A stretch of DNA of 64,000 bases from Streptomyces spinosus. GTDB lineage: Bacteria > Actinomycetota > Actinomycetes > Streptomycetales > Streptomycetaceae. The stretch's first letter is position 1. Every line of letters begins with the position of its first letter. The position numbers were made by a program, and so were the translations under genes. The notes under the pieces are model-generated. The model ran no database searches. It saw only the letters and a list, made by a program, of their open reading frames with translations, and was not told the DNA's origin. Positions 50,977 to 59,304 of the stretch are shown here, one piece after another. The DNA is taken from NCBI RefSeq assembly GCF_020400655.1, contig NZ_JAINRC010000031.1:1-64000 (forward strand), in the 5' to 3' direction.

Positions 50977-51423
50977 TCACCCTCTGCCCGTACGGTCGGT
51001 GGGGGCGCCGGTCAGCCAGGCGACGACCGTGACGACGGCGCCCTGGCCTGCCCGGCTGTCGACGGTGAGCTCGTCCACGAGCCGTCTGGCCCCGCCGAGG
51101 CCCAACCCGAGACCGCAGGCACTGCTGTAGCCGTCGGTCATCGCCAGGTCCACGTCGCCGATGCCGGGTCCGCTGTCGGTGAAGGCCAGCCGGATCCCCC
51201 GCCTCGGCCCGTCGGCGAGCGGGGTGATCTCGACCTGTCCCCCTCCGCCGTGGACCAGGGTGTTCCGGGCCAGCTCGCTGGCCGCGGTGACGAGCTTCGT
51301 CTGCTGCACCAGACCGAACCCGAGTCCGGCCGCGCACTGGCGTACCCGGTGGCGGACCCATGCGAGATCCGCGTCGGAGCCGATGGGCATGGTGGTCGTG
51401 GCGGCGGGGTCGGGGGCGGGCAT
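50977..51423 (-). CDS. rsbT: RsbT-like serine kinase (GHKL ATPase)
   Basis: The 148-residue protein has the GHKL motifs of switch kinases: ASELARNTLVHGGGG (N box, near residue 50), FTDSGPGIGD (G1, near 83) and CGLGLGLGGARRLVDE (G2, near 105). The pattern with MTDGYS and ARRLVDE is that of RsbT rather than RsbW. It should phosphorylate stressosome STAS proteins and then activate a phosphatase. It follows the RsbR-like gene by 103 bases; the usual rsbS between them is absent. Confidence 0.9.
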   Translation of the reverse strand: MPAPDPAATTTMPIGSDADLAWVRHRVRQCAAGLGFGLVQQTKLVTAASELARNTLVHGGGGQVEITPLADGPRRGIRLAFTDSGPGIGDVDLAMTDGYSSACGLGLGLGGARRLVDELTVDSRAGQGAVVTVVAWLTGAPTDRTGRG

Positions 51424-51526
51424 CACACGCCGCCCGGAGGAACGAGTCGACGGCCTCGGGAGGCCGGGAGGACGGCCCGCGGTGCCGTCGGCGGGGCGGT
51501 GGGCCGTCTTCCCGGGAGGGGGGCGG

Positions 51527-52414
51527 TCATCGCGGTGTCGCACCGGCCGCGCGTCGGGAGACCTCGGTGCCCTGCCGGGCGAGCGCGTACTCCAGGGCGT
51601 CGGCCAGCGAGCCGCGCGTGAGGACGGCACTCAGGTCGATGCCCAGGTGCACGATCGTCTGCGCGATGGCGGGGCGGATGCCGGAGACGATGCACTCGGC
51701 CCCCATCAGCCGGACCGCGGCGACCGTCTGCATCAGGTGGTGCGCGACGAGCGAGTCGACCGTGGGGACGCCGGTGATGTCGAGGATCGCGTGGCGGGCC
51801 CGCCGCTCCACGACGGCCTGGAGCAGCGACTCCATGACGACCTGGCTGCGGGCGCTGTCCAGCGTGCCGATCAGGGGCACCGCGACGACGCCTTCCCAGA
51901 GGCTGATCACGGGGGTGGCCACCTCGAGCAGTTGCTGCCGCTGGCGGGCTATCAGCTCGTCACCGGCCAGGACGGTCGTCTCCATGATCACCACTCGCAG
52001 CGTGCCCATCAGGACGGTGAGCGCCAGCAGGGCTTCCCGTGCCTCGTGAGCGGGCAGGTCCTCGCCACGCAGCAGCTCGGCCGCCGCCGCTCGCAGGCCG
52101 GCGGCCTCGTTCGCGACCTGCGCCGGGCTGACGCCCCCGCGGGCACGCGAGGCGGCCATGCGCCCCAGTTGCTCGCGCGCCGGGTCGAATCCGGGGGCCG
52201 CGACGTCGTCCAGCCGGCCGCTCGACGCGACCTCGCGCAGCGCGTCGACCACGACCTTGCACGCCTCCACGGCCTCGTCGCGGGAGACGGTGAACACGGT
52301 GCGGAAAAGGGGCACGTCCGCCCACCGCTGGGCGATCTGTTCGCGGCGGCGCTCCAGGAAGTCTCCCAGTTCCCGCGCCGCCGGCCCTTGCGCGGCCTGC
52401 TCCGGCACCTGCAT
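51527..52414 (-). CDS. rsbR: RsbR-like stressosome protein (RsbRD/STAS)
   Basis: The 295-residue protein has an all-helical N-terminal sensor region (about 1-155, ELGDFLERRREQIAQRWADV) and a C-terminal STAS domain (about 170-285, ISLWEGVVAVPLIGTLDSARS; VPTVDSLVAHHLMQTVAAVR). The phosphorylation region VPTVDS carries Ser where many RsbR proteins have Thr. The ATG at 52414 follows GGAGGGAG. A TTGTC-N4-GACAA palindrome lies 58 bases upstream. Confidence 0.92.
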   Translation of the reverse strand: MQVPEQAAQGPAARELGDFLERRREQIAQRWADVPLFRTVFTVSRDEAVEACKVVVDALREVASSGRLDDVAAPGFDPAREQLGRMAASRARGGVSPAQVANEAAGLRAAAAELLRGEDLPAHEAREALLALTVLMGTLRVVIMETTVLAGDELIARQRQQLLEVATPVISLWEGVVAVPLIGTLDSARSQVVMESLLQAVVERRARHAILDITGVPTVDSLVAHHLMQTVAAVRLMGAECIVSGIRPAIAQTIVHLGIDLSAVLTRGSLADALEYALARQGTEVSRRAAGATPR

Positions 52415-52471
52415 CGTCTCCCTCCGCGACGGGCCGCTGCGCCGACGCGTCGGGCACAACAGCGGCAATTA

Positions 52472-52485
52472 TTGTCTCATGACAA
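52472..52485. promoter_or_regulatory. TTGTC-N4-GACAA palindrome upstream of rsbR
   Basis: TTGTC-TCAT-GACAA (perfect 5-bp arms) lies in a short A/T-richer segment, about 58 bases before the rsbR start, between rsbR and the convergently read end of the next phosphatase gene. The layout suits a MarR-type operator; a MarR gene lies 1.4 kb away. Confidence 0.45.
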
Positions 52486-52563
52486 GCATGGGCGCTGCGG
52501 GCGCGGTGAAACGACACAGCATCGACACATCCGGCCGGCGGACGCGACCGCCCCGGCGCGACA

Positions 52564-53724
52564 TCAGCGCCCGTGCCAGTCCAGGCACACCACCAGGGCG
52601 TCGTCGTCCGGGACGGAGCGGCCCCGATGGCCGGTCAGCTCGCGCAGGATGGCGCGCGGCACCTCGGCGGCCGGCAGGAGGCGGGTGGAGGTGATCGCGC
52701 GGGCCAGCGCCGCGTCCCCGTACGCCTCCCCCTTGGGCGAGGCGACCGCGTGCACCCCGTCGCTGACGAAGACGAGACGGTCCCCCGGCTCGACCTGGAA
52801 GTCCTGCGCCACGTAGTCGGTCTCCTCGAACATCCCGAGCGGCAGCTGCGCGTCGAAGGCGACGCGCTCGACCGATCCGTCACGCAGCCGCAGCAACTGC
52901 GGTGAGCCCGCGTCCACGACCTTCGCCCGGCCCGTCGCGAGGTCGAAGTCGAACATGAGTACGGAGAGGTAGCAGCGCCCCTGGTAATGGGCGTACACCG
53001 CCTGATCGGCCAGGGCGGCCTGGTCGTCGATGGCGATACCGGCCCGCCGGGCGTTGCGCAGCGCGTTGATGGCCAGGTTGGTCAGCAGGGCGGCCTCTAT
53101 GCCCTCCCCCATGCCGTTGGTGACGTAGAGCATGAGGCGGTCCGCGGTGGCGGACCAGTCGAAGTTGTCACCGTAGATGGCGTACGCCGGCTCCAGCTGC
53201 GCGCCGAGTTCGTACTCGGGACGGGAACACGCGCGACCGGGCAGCAGCTGCCACTGCATCTCGGCGGCCAGGGTCAGCCGGTCCTTGCGCCTGGCCCGCA
53301 GATACACGTCCGTGTCCCGTTCGGCGACCACGATCTCGTGTCCGAGCACCTCGGCGATGTCCGCGAGCTCGTCCAGCCGGCCGGGCTCGACGTCACCGTC
53401 CGGCAGGGTGACCGACAGCACACCCAGCCGGTCCCCCCGCACGGTCACCGGCAGGTGCACGCGTGCGCGGCCCTCGTGGAGCACCTCCACGAACGGCTCC
53501 TGGGCACCGAAGGCCCGGCCGGCGGCGCTGCCGTGCACCGACACCGGCTCCGCCGTGTGGGGCGCCACCGACACCGGCTGCAGGACGGTGAGTCCGTAGT
53601 CGGCCAGGTACAACTCGACGGAGCGCGCGGCGTACTCCTTGGCCAGGACACCGCGCACAGCGTCGAACAACTCGTGCGGAGCCGCCGTGCGCAAGGCGCG
53701 CTCGGCGGTCACAAATCTGTTCAC
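52564..53724 (-). CDS. RsbU/SpoIIE-type phosphatase paralogue with Asp-to-Asn change
   Basis: The 386-residue protein has a GAF-like N-terminal domain (about 10-160) and a PP2C-like domain (about 170-385). It keeps SDGVHAV and PDDDALVVCLDW, but the first catalytic-site motif reads VTNGMGEGIEA, where family members have TDGMG. It is complementary in its loss to the paralogue at 49410-50597. It is divergent from a MarR gene across 147 bases. The GTG at 53724 lacks a near ribosome site. Confidence 0.85.
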   Translation of the reverse strand: MNRFVTAERALRTAAPHELFDAVRGVLAKEYAARSVELYLADYGLTVLQPVSVAPHTAEPVSVHGSAAGRAFGAQEPFVEVLHEGRARVHLPVTVRGDRLGVLSVTLPDGDVEPGRLDELADIAEVLGHEIVVAERDTDVYLRARRKDRLTLAAEMQWQLLPGRACSRPEYELGAQLEPAYAIYGDNFDWSATADRLMLYVTNGMGEGIEAALLTNLAINALRNARRAGIAIDDQAALADQAVYAHYQGRCYLSVLMFDFDLATGRAKVVDAGSPQLLRLRDGSVERVAFDAQLPLGMFEETDYVAQDFQVEPGDRLVFVSDGVHAVASPKGEAYGDAALARAITSTRLLPAAEVPRAILRELTGHRGRSVPDDDALVVCLDWHGR

Positions 53725-53871
53725 GACGGTCTAAACACCTATCTTTCGACGGACACGGGCCCGGCCCGGGCGACGAGGCCACCCGGAGCCGAATCGCGCC
53801 GTTCGTCCGAACCATCTCTTGCCGCTCCCGGCACCTAGTACGCTGGCGGCCGTCCCAGTGCCTGCGAGAGT

Positions 53872-54357
53872 GTGACGGTGACTGTCTTCCGCCCCCGCCC
53901 CGAGCCCGCCGAAGTCGCACGCGTGACCTTGACGGCCGTGGAGTTGCTGGAAGTCCTCTGGGGGCGGGCCTCGACCGCGCCCGCCTCTCCGTCCCAGATG
54001 CGCGTCCTGCTGATGGTCGAGCACCAGGACGGCATCAACCTGCGCACCCTCGCCGACTCCCTCGCCTCCACCCCGCCGTCCACCAGCCGGCTGTGCGACC
54101 GCCTGGTGGCCGCCGGCTTCCTGGAGCGAGCGGTCAGCCCGGTCGACCGGCGCGAGGTGCGGCTGCATCTCAGCAGCCGCGGTCGCGCCTTCCTCGACGA
54201 CCTGCGCGCGCGCCGGGAGCAGGAACTGCACGCCGTCCTGGAGCTGATGCCCGCCGCCAAGCGGACCGCGCTCCTGGAAGGGCTCGAGGCGTTCTGCAAC
54301 ACGGCGGCACTGCAGATACACGACACCGCGCCGGACGCCGGAGACCAGACGGCCTGA
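53872..54357 (+). CDS. MarR-family regulator, paralogue 2
   Basis: The 161-residue winged-helix protein has SPSQMRVLLMVEHQDGINLR, recognition helix PPSTSRLCDRLVAAGFLERA and wing DRREVRLHLSSRGRAFL. It starts at GTG 53872. Divergent orientation from the phosphatase gene suggests it controls that gene. It and 48879-49376 form two MarR-phosphatase pairs. Confidence 0.88.
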   Translation: MTVTVFRPRPEPAEVARVTLTAVELLEVLWGRASTAPASPSQMRVLLMVEHQDGINLRTLADSLASTPPSTSRLCDRLVAAGFLERAVSPVDRREVRLHLSSRGRAFLDDLRARREQELHAVLELMPAAKRTALLEGLEAFCNTAALQIHDTAPDAGDQTA

Positions 54358-54693
54358 ACACAGGGCCCAGCCACCGGCCGCCCCCGCGGTTCAGGGCTTG
54401 GATGGCCGGCACACGGAGCGACCTCCGTCCACCGGAGCATTGCGGTTTCCTTCCCCGTGCGTCACGACTCCGACACTTTGTTGCCTCACGGCCATAGTTG
54501 TCAAACGGCAACTGTCAGGTCCGTGAGTCTTCTGGTTCGGATACCCCGCCGTCACCGCCACCCGCTGTGAGCAGCGTCTCGGAGTCACCCGGGAAGAGGA
54601 ATTGATCACTCCGGAAGCGGCCGGTCCCGCGCGACGCGTTCCGCCGGCGACCGTCCGAGCCGCCGCGGACGTGCGCGCGGGGGGCTCACCGCC
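54358..54693. other. Gap between convergent MarR and YihY genes
   Basis: This 336-base stretch contains TTGTC-AAAC-GGCAA (54498-54511), one base off the palindrome at 52472-52485 with the same spacing, inside AGTTG...CAACT. No gene is seen, so the purpose of an operator here is unclear. Confidence 0.45.
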
Positions 54694-55710
54694 TCACCGG
54701 GTGTCTTCGGGCGGCTGGTCGTGCCTCGGGGCGTCGGGCGGCGGTTCGAAGTGCACACGGATCTTCTGGAAGCCCTTGAACGCCTCGGTCGCCGCGTACG
54801 ACCGGTAGGCGCGGCGGTCCGCCGGGCTCAGGTGCACCCGGTCCGTGAACGGGGTCAGCAGACTGCGCGGCCACAGCCGCATGATCTGCACGGCTCCCAC
54901 CTCGGCGGCCGTGATGAAGATCAGCGCCCCGGCGTAGAGCCAGGCGAGCAGCCCCAGCACGATGCCGAACAGGCCGTAGGTGGCCGTGGCGCCGCGCAGC
55001 ACGTGGCTCACGTAGTAGGAGCCCACCCACTGCAGTGCCTGCCAGGCGACGGCGGCGCCCAGCGCCACGCCGAGGAGCCGGCGCAGGGGCAGGGGCCGGT
55101 GCGTCAGCAGCCGGTAGCTCAACAGCAGCAGCACGGTGCTGAGGCAGACGGAGCCTGCCGTGGCGGCGATCCAGGTCGCACCCCGCAACCGCGCGCCGAG
55201 GACGCCCGTCTGCGATCCCGCCACGGACAGCAGGGTGAAGGCGCACAGTCCGAGTGCGAGGAGCAGCAGGAAGACCAGGCCCTTCAGGCGCGACCGCAGC
55301 GGATCGGGGCGGGCGTGCCTCGGCACGGCCCAGATCTTGTTGAGCGCGTACTGCGCGGCCTGGGCGACGCCGAGAGAACCGTAGAGGCTGCCGACGATGC
55401 CGACGGCCAGGGCCACGCCGTTGCCGTGGAAGGAGCGGATGTTCTCGCCGATCTGGTCACCGATGACCGGGAACTCGCTCAGGGCGGAGTCCAGGACCCG
55501 CTGCCTGAGGTGGGGGTCGTCGCTGAGGAAGGTGCTCAGGACGACGACGAGGATCAGCAGCAGCGGGAAGAGCGAGAGGAAGCCGTAATAGGTGAGGAGG
55601 GCCGCGAGGTACAACGCCTGGTCGTCGTAGAACTTGTACAGGACGGCGAGCGGCTCGCCCACCCAGCGGTGCCGTCTCTGGTAGTCGTCCAGGCGTGTGA
55701 GAACTCTCAT
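54694..55710 (-). CDS. YihY/virulence factor BrkB-family membrane protein
   Basis: The 338-residue protein has six or more hydrophobic helices. The BrkB signature LAALLTYYGFLSLFPLLLIL (near residue 35) is followed by GSLYGSLGVAQAAQYALNKIW and YGLFGIVLGLLAWLYAGALI. The function of the family is unknown; a transport or envelope role is assumed. The ATG at 55710 starts MRVLTRLDDYQRRH. It stands apart from the sigma operon to its right. Confidence 0.9.
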   Translation of the reverse strand: MRVLTRLDDYQRRHRWVGEPLAVLYKFYDDQALYLAALLTYYGFLSLFPLLLILVVVLSTFLSDDPHLRQRVLDSALSEFPVIGDQIGENIRSFHGNGVALAVGIVGSLYGSLGVAQAAQYALNKIWAVPRHARPDPLRSRLKGLVFLLLLALGLCAFTLLSVAGSQTGVLGARLRGATWIAATAGSVCLSTVLLLLSYRLLTHRPLPLRRLLGVALGAAVAWQALQWVGSYYVSHVLRGATATYGLFGIVLGLLAWLYAGALIFITAAEVGAVQIMRLWPRSLLTPFTDRVHLSPADRRAYRSYAATEAFKGFQKIRVHFEPPPDAPRHDQPPEDTR

Positions 55711-56000
55711 GGTTCACCCCCGGTGAAGGACGCTCGGCCGCACGGGGAGCAGGCACCGGAGGGTCGGCGCCCTGGGCGACGGATCCGCGCACCGCACGCC
55801 ATCAGAAGTCTCCGCCCACGGCGTTCCGAAACGGGGGGCCGGGGTCCTCCACGCGTGAGGAGTGAGGGGCCGTGACCGGCAGTGCGGGCCGGCCTTGGTG
55901 CCGCTGGCTGCCCGCGGTGCGTGGCAGACCCCGTGTCACAGCGCCGCGGCGCGCCGCCGACGCCGGACCCGGTGAGGGCCCGGCGTCAGCTGCCCTGGGG

Positions 56001-56843
56001 TCAGGTGGTGCTCAGCAGGCCTTCGCGCAGCCGGGTCAGCAGACGCGTGATCAGGCGCGAGACGTGCATCTGCGACACGCCGAGCCGTTCGCCGATCTGG
56101 GCCTGGGTCAGTTCCTCGACGAAGCGCCAGTGAATGATCTTGCGGTCGCGTTCGTCGAGCTCGGCGATCATGGGAGCGAGGGCGTGGAAGTCCTCGACCA
56201 GGCCGAGGGCCGCGTCCTCGTCACCGATGAAGTCCGCCAGCGCGGCCTCGCCCTCCTCGCTGCCGCTGATCGCGGCGTCCAGGGAGGCCGACCTGTAGCC
56301 GTTGGAGGCGAGCTGGGCCTCGACGACCTCGTTCTCCGGGAGGCACATCAGCTCGGACAGTTCCTTGACCGTCGGCGTGCGGCCCAGCCGGCTGCGCAGC
56401 TCCTCGTTGGCGCGGGCGAGCTGGACGCGGGCCTCCTGGAGCCGGCGCGGGACGTGCACCGCCCAGGACGTGTCACGGAAGAACCGCTTGATCTCGCCGA
56501 CGATGTAGGGGACGGCGAAGGAGGTGAACTCGACCTCGCGGGACAGCTCGAACCGGTCGATCGCCTTGATCAGGCCGATCATGCCGACCTGGACGATGTC
56601 CTCCATCTCCTCCTGCCCGCGGCTGCGGAACCGGGCCGCGGCGAAGCGCACGAGGGACATGTTCATCTCGATCAGCGTGTTGCGGGCGTAGCTGTACTCG
56701 GGCGTGCCCTCCTCCAGCACCGCCAGCTGGTCGAAGAACAGCTTCGACAGCTCCCGCGCGTCCTTGGGCGCCACCTTGGACGGGTCCGCGATCTCCGGCA
56801 CGGTCGGCGTCTGCTCATCGGTCCGCACGGTCGTCGTCGCCAC
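56001..56843 (-). CDS. RNA polymerase sigma factor of the SigB/SigF/SigG type
   Basis: The 280-residue group 3 sigma factor has region 2 (EMNMSLVRFAAARFRSRGQEEMEDIVQVGMIGLIKAIDRFE, about 58-98), region 3 (near 130-190) and region 4 with IHWRFVEELTQAQIGERLGVSQMHVSRLITRLL at the C-terminus. Such stress sigma factors are controlled by anti-sigma kinases and STAS antagonists, abundant in the flanks. The GTG at 56843 follows GGGAGGGG and lies inside the 3' end of the upstream phosphatase gene (29-base overlap). No RsbW gene is directly adjacent. Confidence 0.93.
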   Translation of the reverse strand: MATTTVRTDEQTPTVPEIADPSKVAPKDARELSKLFFDQLAVLEEGTPEYSYARNTLIEMNMSLVRFAAARFRSRGQEEMEDIVQVGMIGLIKAIDRFELSREVEFTSFAVPYIVGEIKRFFRDTSWAVHVPRRLQEARVQLARANEELRSRLGRTPTVKELSELMCLPENEVVEAQLASNGYRSASLDAAISGSEEGEAALADFIGDEDAALGLVEDFHALAPMIAELDERDRKIIHWRFVEELTQAQIGERLGVSQMHVSRLITRLLTRLREGLLSTT

Positions 56844-59184
56844 GGTCGCGCCCCTCCCAGTTGATCGGTTTCTCGTGTTCGCCGGTCCGTCGGCCGACAG
56901 GCGAGCGTCTACCCCGGCTGCAGGCAGGCATGCCTGAGGTGTCCCGGCTTCCTGCGACGCCGCCGGCACCGGCACCCCGCGTCGGTTCCACGGCGGTGAT
57001 GACCAGGGCCGCCTGGTCGTCCTCCACGTCCCGGCCGCCGCCCAGGAAGCCGCGGACGTCCTCGGCGATCGTCCGCAGGATCTCCGCGGCGGCCGGCCGG
57101 GGCGGAGCGGACGCCAGCGCTTCGGCCAGTCGGGTGTCACCGTACTGGCCCGTTCCGGCGGCCCGGCACTCGGTGATGCCGTCGGTGTACAGCAGCAGGC
57201 TCTCGGCGGGGCGGAGGGTGAAGCGGTGGCCGGTGAGCCTGGGCGGGATGCCGATGCCGAGCAGTCCGCCGGGCGCCTCGACCGCTGCGACCGTGTGCTC
57301 CGCGTCCAGCAGCAGGGGCACCGTGTGGCCGGCCCTGACGAGGTGGACGGTGAGTCCGTCGGCAGCCGGTGCGAGGTGGCCGTAGACGAGGGTGACGAAG
57401 CCGTTGTTCTGGTGGGCATTGCGGTCGTTGAGGGCCTTGTCGACGGCCTTGACGATGTCGACGGGGTCGTCGAGCAGCGGGGCGACGGCGCGTGCGGTGT
57501 GGCGGACGAGAGCGGTCGTGGTGGCGGCCTTGGCACCGCGCCCGCAGACGTCGCCGAGGATGAAGGCCCAGCTGCCGTCGTCCCGGCGGAAGACGTCGTA
57601 GAAGTCGCCTCCGATCTCCAGCCCCTCGCCGGCCGGGTGGTAGAAGACGGCCAGCTCGGCGCCGGGGATGTCGGGCAGGTCGGGCAGCAGCAGACCGCTC
57701 TGCAGGTCGCGGGCGATGGCGGCGCGCTGCGCGTACTGGCGGGCGTTGCGGGCGGCCGTGGCGGCGCGGCGGGCCAGCTCCTCCGCCAGGGCGATCCGGT
57801 GTCCGTCGAAGCAGTGCTCCCCGGTGGACAGCAGGGTCAGGGTGCCGAAGGGCCGTCCGCGGTCCACGAGGGGCACGCAGACGTAGCCGGTGACGCCCAG
57901 CTCCTGCCAGGGGCCGGGTCCGGTGGGGGTACGGCGGGCCACTTCGGTCAGCCCGGACGCCAGGACCCGGTCGACCGCCTCGTCCCCGCCGCGGGCGGGC
58001 GTGTGCGTCTGGAGGAGGTCGCGCGCCTGCTCGGTCGGGGCGGCGGCCGCCACCCGCCGCACGCGTCCGGCCTCCACGACGTCGACCGCGGCCAGGGGGG
58101 CCAGGGCCGGGCCGGCCAGGGCGGCCAGGCACTCCAGCGTCTGCCTCTCGTCCAGCCGGCCGGCCAGGGCGGTGCTGGCGGTCAGGAGGAAGGCGAGGTC
58201 GTCGCGGGCCGCCTTCTCCCTGGCGTCGGCCGCCAGCCGGGCCTGTTCGGCGTGGTGGCGCTCGATGGCGAGGGCCGCGGTGTCGGCGAAGACGCGGGCC
58301 AGCGCGAGGTCGCTGTCCTGGGGGGCGCGCGGGGTGCGGTGGTACATCGCGAACGTGCCCAGCAGCCGGCCGTCACGGGCGAGGATCGGCGTCGACCAGC
58401 AGGCGGCGAGTCCGGCGCGGTCGGCGAGGTCGCGGAAGTCGTCCCACAGGGGATCGGTGGCGATGTCGTTGACGACGACGGTCCGCCGCCGGTGGGCGGC
58501 GGTGCCGCAGGAGCCCACGCCTTCGCCCGTGGCGATGCCGTCGATGGCCTGGTTGTAGAAGCCGGGCAGGCTGGGGCCCGCGCCGTGCCGCAGGTGCCTG
58601 CCGTCGTCGTCGGCCAGCAGGACGGAGACGATCACGTCGGGTGACAGCTCCTCGATCGTCCGGCACATGCCGTCCAGCACCTCGGGCAGCGGGGCGTGCC
58701 GGGCGATCTGCTCCAGCAGCGCGCGCTGCTCGGCGGCGAGCCGCCGGGCGTGCTTGACCTGCGTGGTCTCCACGCCGATCATCCGCACGCCGACGACGTT
58801 GCCGCCGGCGTCGCGGCGGGCCTCGTAGGTGAAGTCGAAGTACGCCTCACGGGCGTCCGCCCCGGTTCCGATGACGACGCGCGCGTCACGGCCGACGTGC
58901 CGCTCCCCCGACCGGTACACCTGGTCCAGGAGCGCGATGAATCCCTGGTCGCCCAGTTCGGGCATGAGGTCGGCCAGCGGTACGCCGGTGCGTTCCCGCC
59001 GGCCGCCCCCGACCGCCGCGTAGAACGCCGGGTTCGCCGCCTCCAGTACGTGCGCGGGCCCCGCCATCGACGCGAACAGCGCGGTCGACGTCCCGAACAG
59101 CAGTGACAGGTCCTCGTCCGTGTCGCGCGCCGCTGCGGAGCGGCTGCTGCCGCCCGTCGACCGCCGCTCACGTTCGGCCGTCAC
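56815..59184 (-). CDS. SpoIIE-type PP2C phosphatase with PAS and two GAF domains
   Basis: The 789-residue protein has a PAS domain (about 20-140), two GAF domains (about 160-320, EGVGSCGTAAHRRRTVVV; about 340-500) and a PP2C domain (about 525-745) with canonical GGDFYDVF, LGDVCGRGAKAA, YTDGITEC and VEDDQAALV. A basic tail of about 40 residues overlaps the sigma gene. GTG 59184 was chosen because GAGGGGGG precedes it; a GTG at 59265 has no ribosome site. The overlap implies the phosphatase and sigma factor are made together. Confidence 0.92.
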   Translation of the reverse strand: MTAERERRSTGGSSRSAAARDTDEDLSLLFGTSTALFASMAGPAHVLEAANPAFYAAVGGGRRERTGVPLADLMPELGDQGFIALLDQVYRSGERHVGRDARVVIGTGADAREAYFDFTYEARRDAGGNVVGVRMIGVETTQVKHARRLAAEQRALLEQIARHAPLPEVLDGMCRTIEELSPDVIVSVLLADDDGRHLRHGAGPSLPGFYNQAIDGIATGEGVGSCGTAAHRRRTVVVNDIATDPLWDDFRDLADRAGLAACWSTPILARDGRLLGTFAMYHRTPRAPQDSDLALARVFADTAALAIERHHAEQARLAADAREKAARDDLAFLLTASTALAGRLDERQTLECLAALAGPALAPLAAVDVVEAGRVRRVAAAAPTEQARDLLQTHTPARGGDEAVDRVLASGLTEVARRTPTGPGPWQELGVTGYVCVPLVDRGRPFGTLTLLSTGEHCFDGHRIALAEELARRAATAARNARQYAQRAAIARDLQSGLLLPDLPDIPGAELAVFYHPAGEGLEIGGDFYDVFRRDDGSWAFILGDVCGRGAKAATTTALVRHTARAVAPLLDDPVDIVKAVDKALNDRNAHQNNGFVTLVYGHLAPAADGLTVHLVRAGHTVPLLLDAEHTVAAVEAPGGLLGIGIPPRLTGHRFTLRPAESLLLYTDGITECRAAGTGQYGDTRLAEALASAPPRPAAAEILRTIAEDVRGFLGGGRDVEDDQAALVITAVEPTRGAGAGGVAGSRDTSGMPACSRGRRSPVGRRTGEHEKPINWEGRDRGDDDRADR

Positions 59185-59304
59185 CTCGCCCCCCTCACCG
59201 GCCGCCTTGTGGCAGCCATCATGTCGTTCGGCATCGGTCCATGCCTCACCCAGGGTCTTGTGCACCGGGACGCCCGGTGCATGCCTGCCGGCAGGACGCC
59301 GCGC

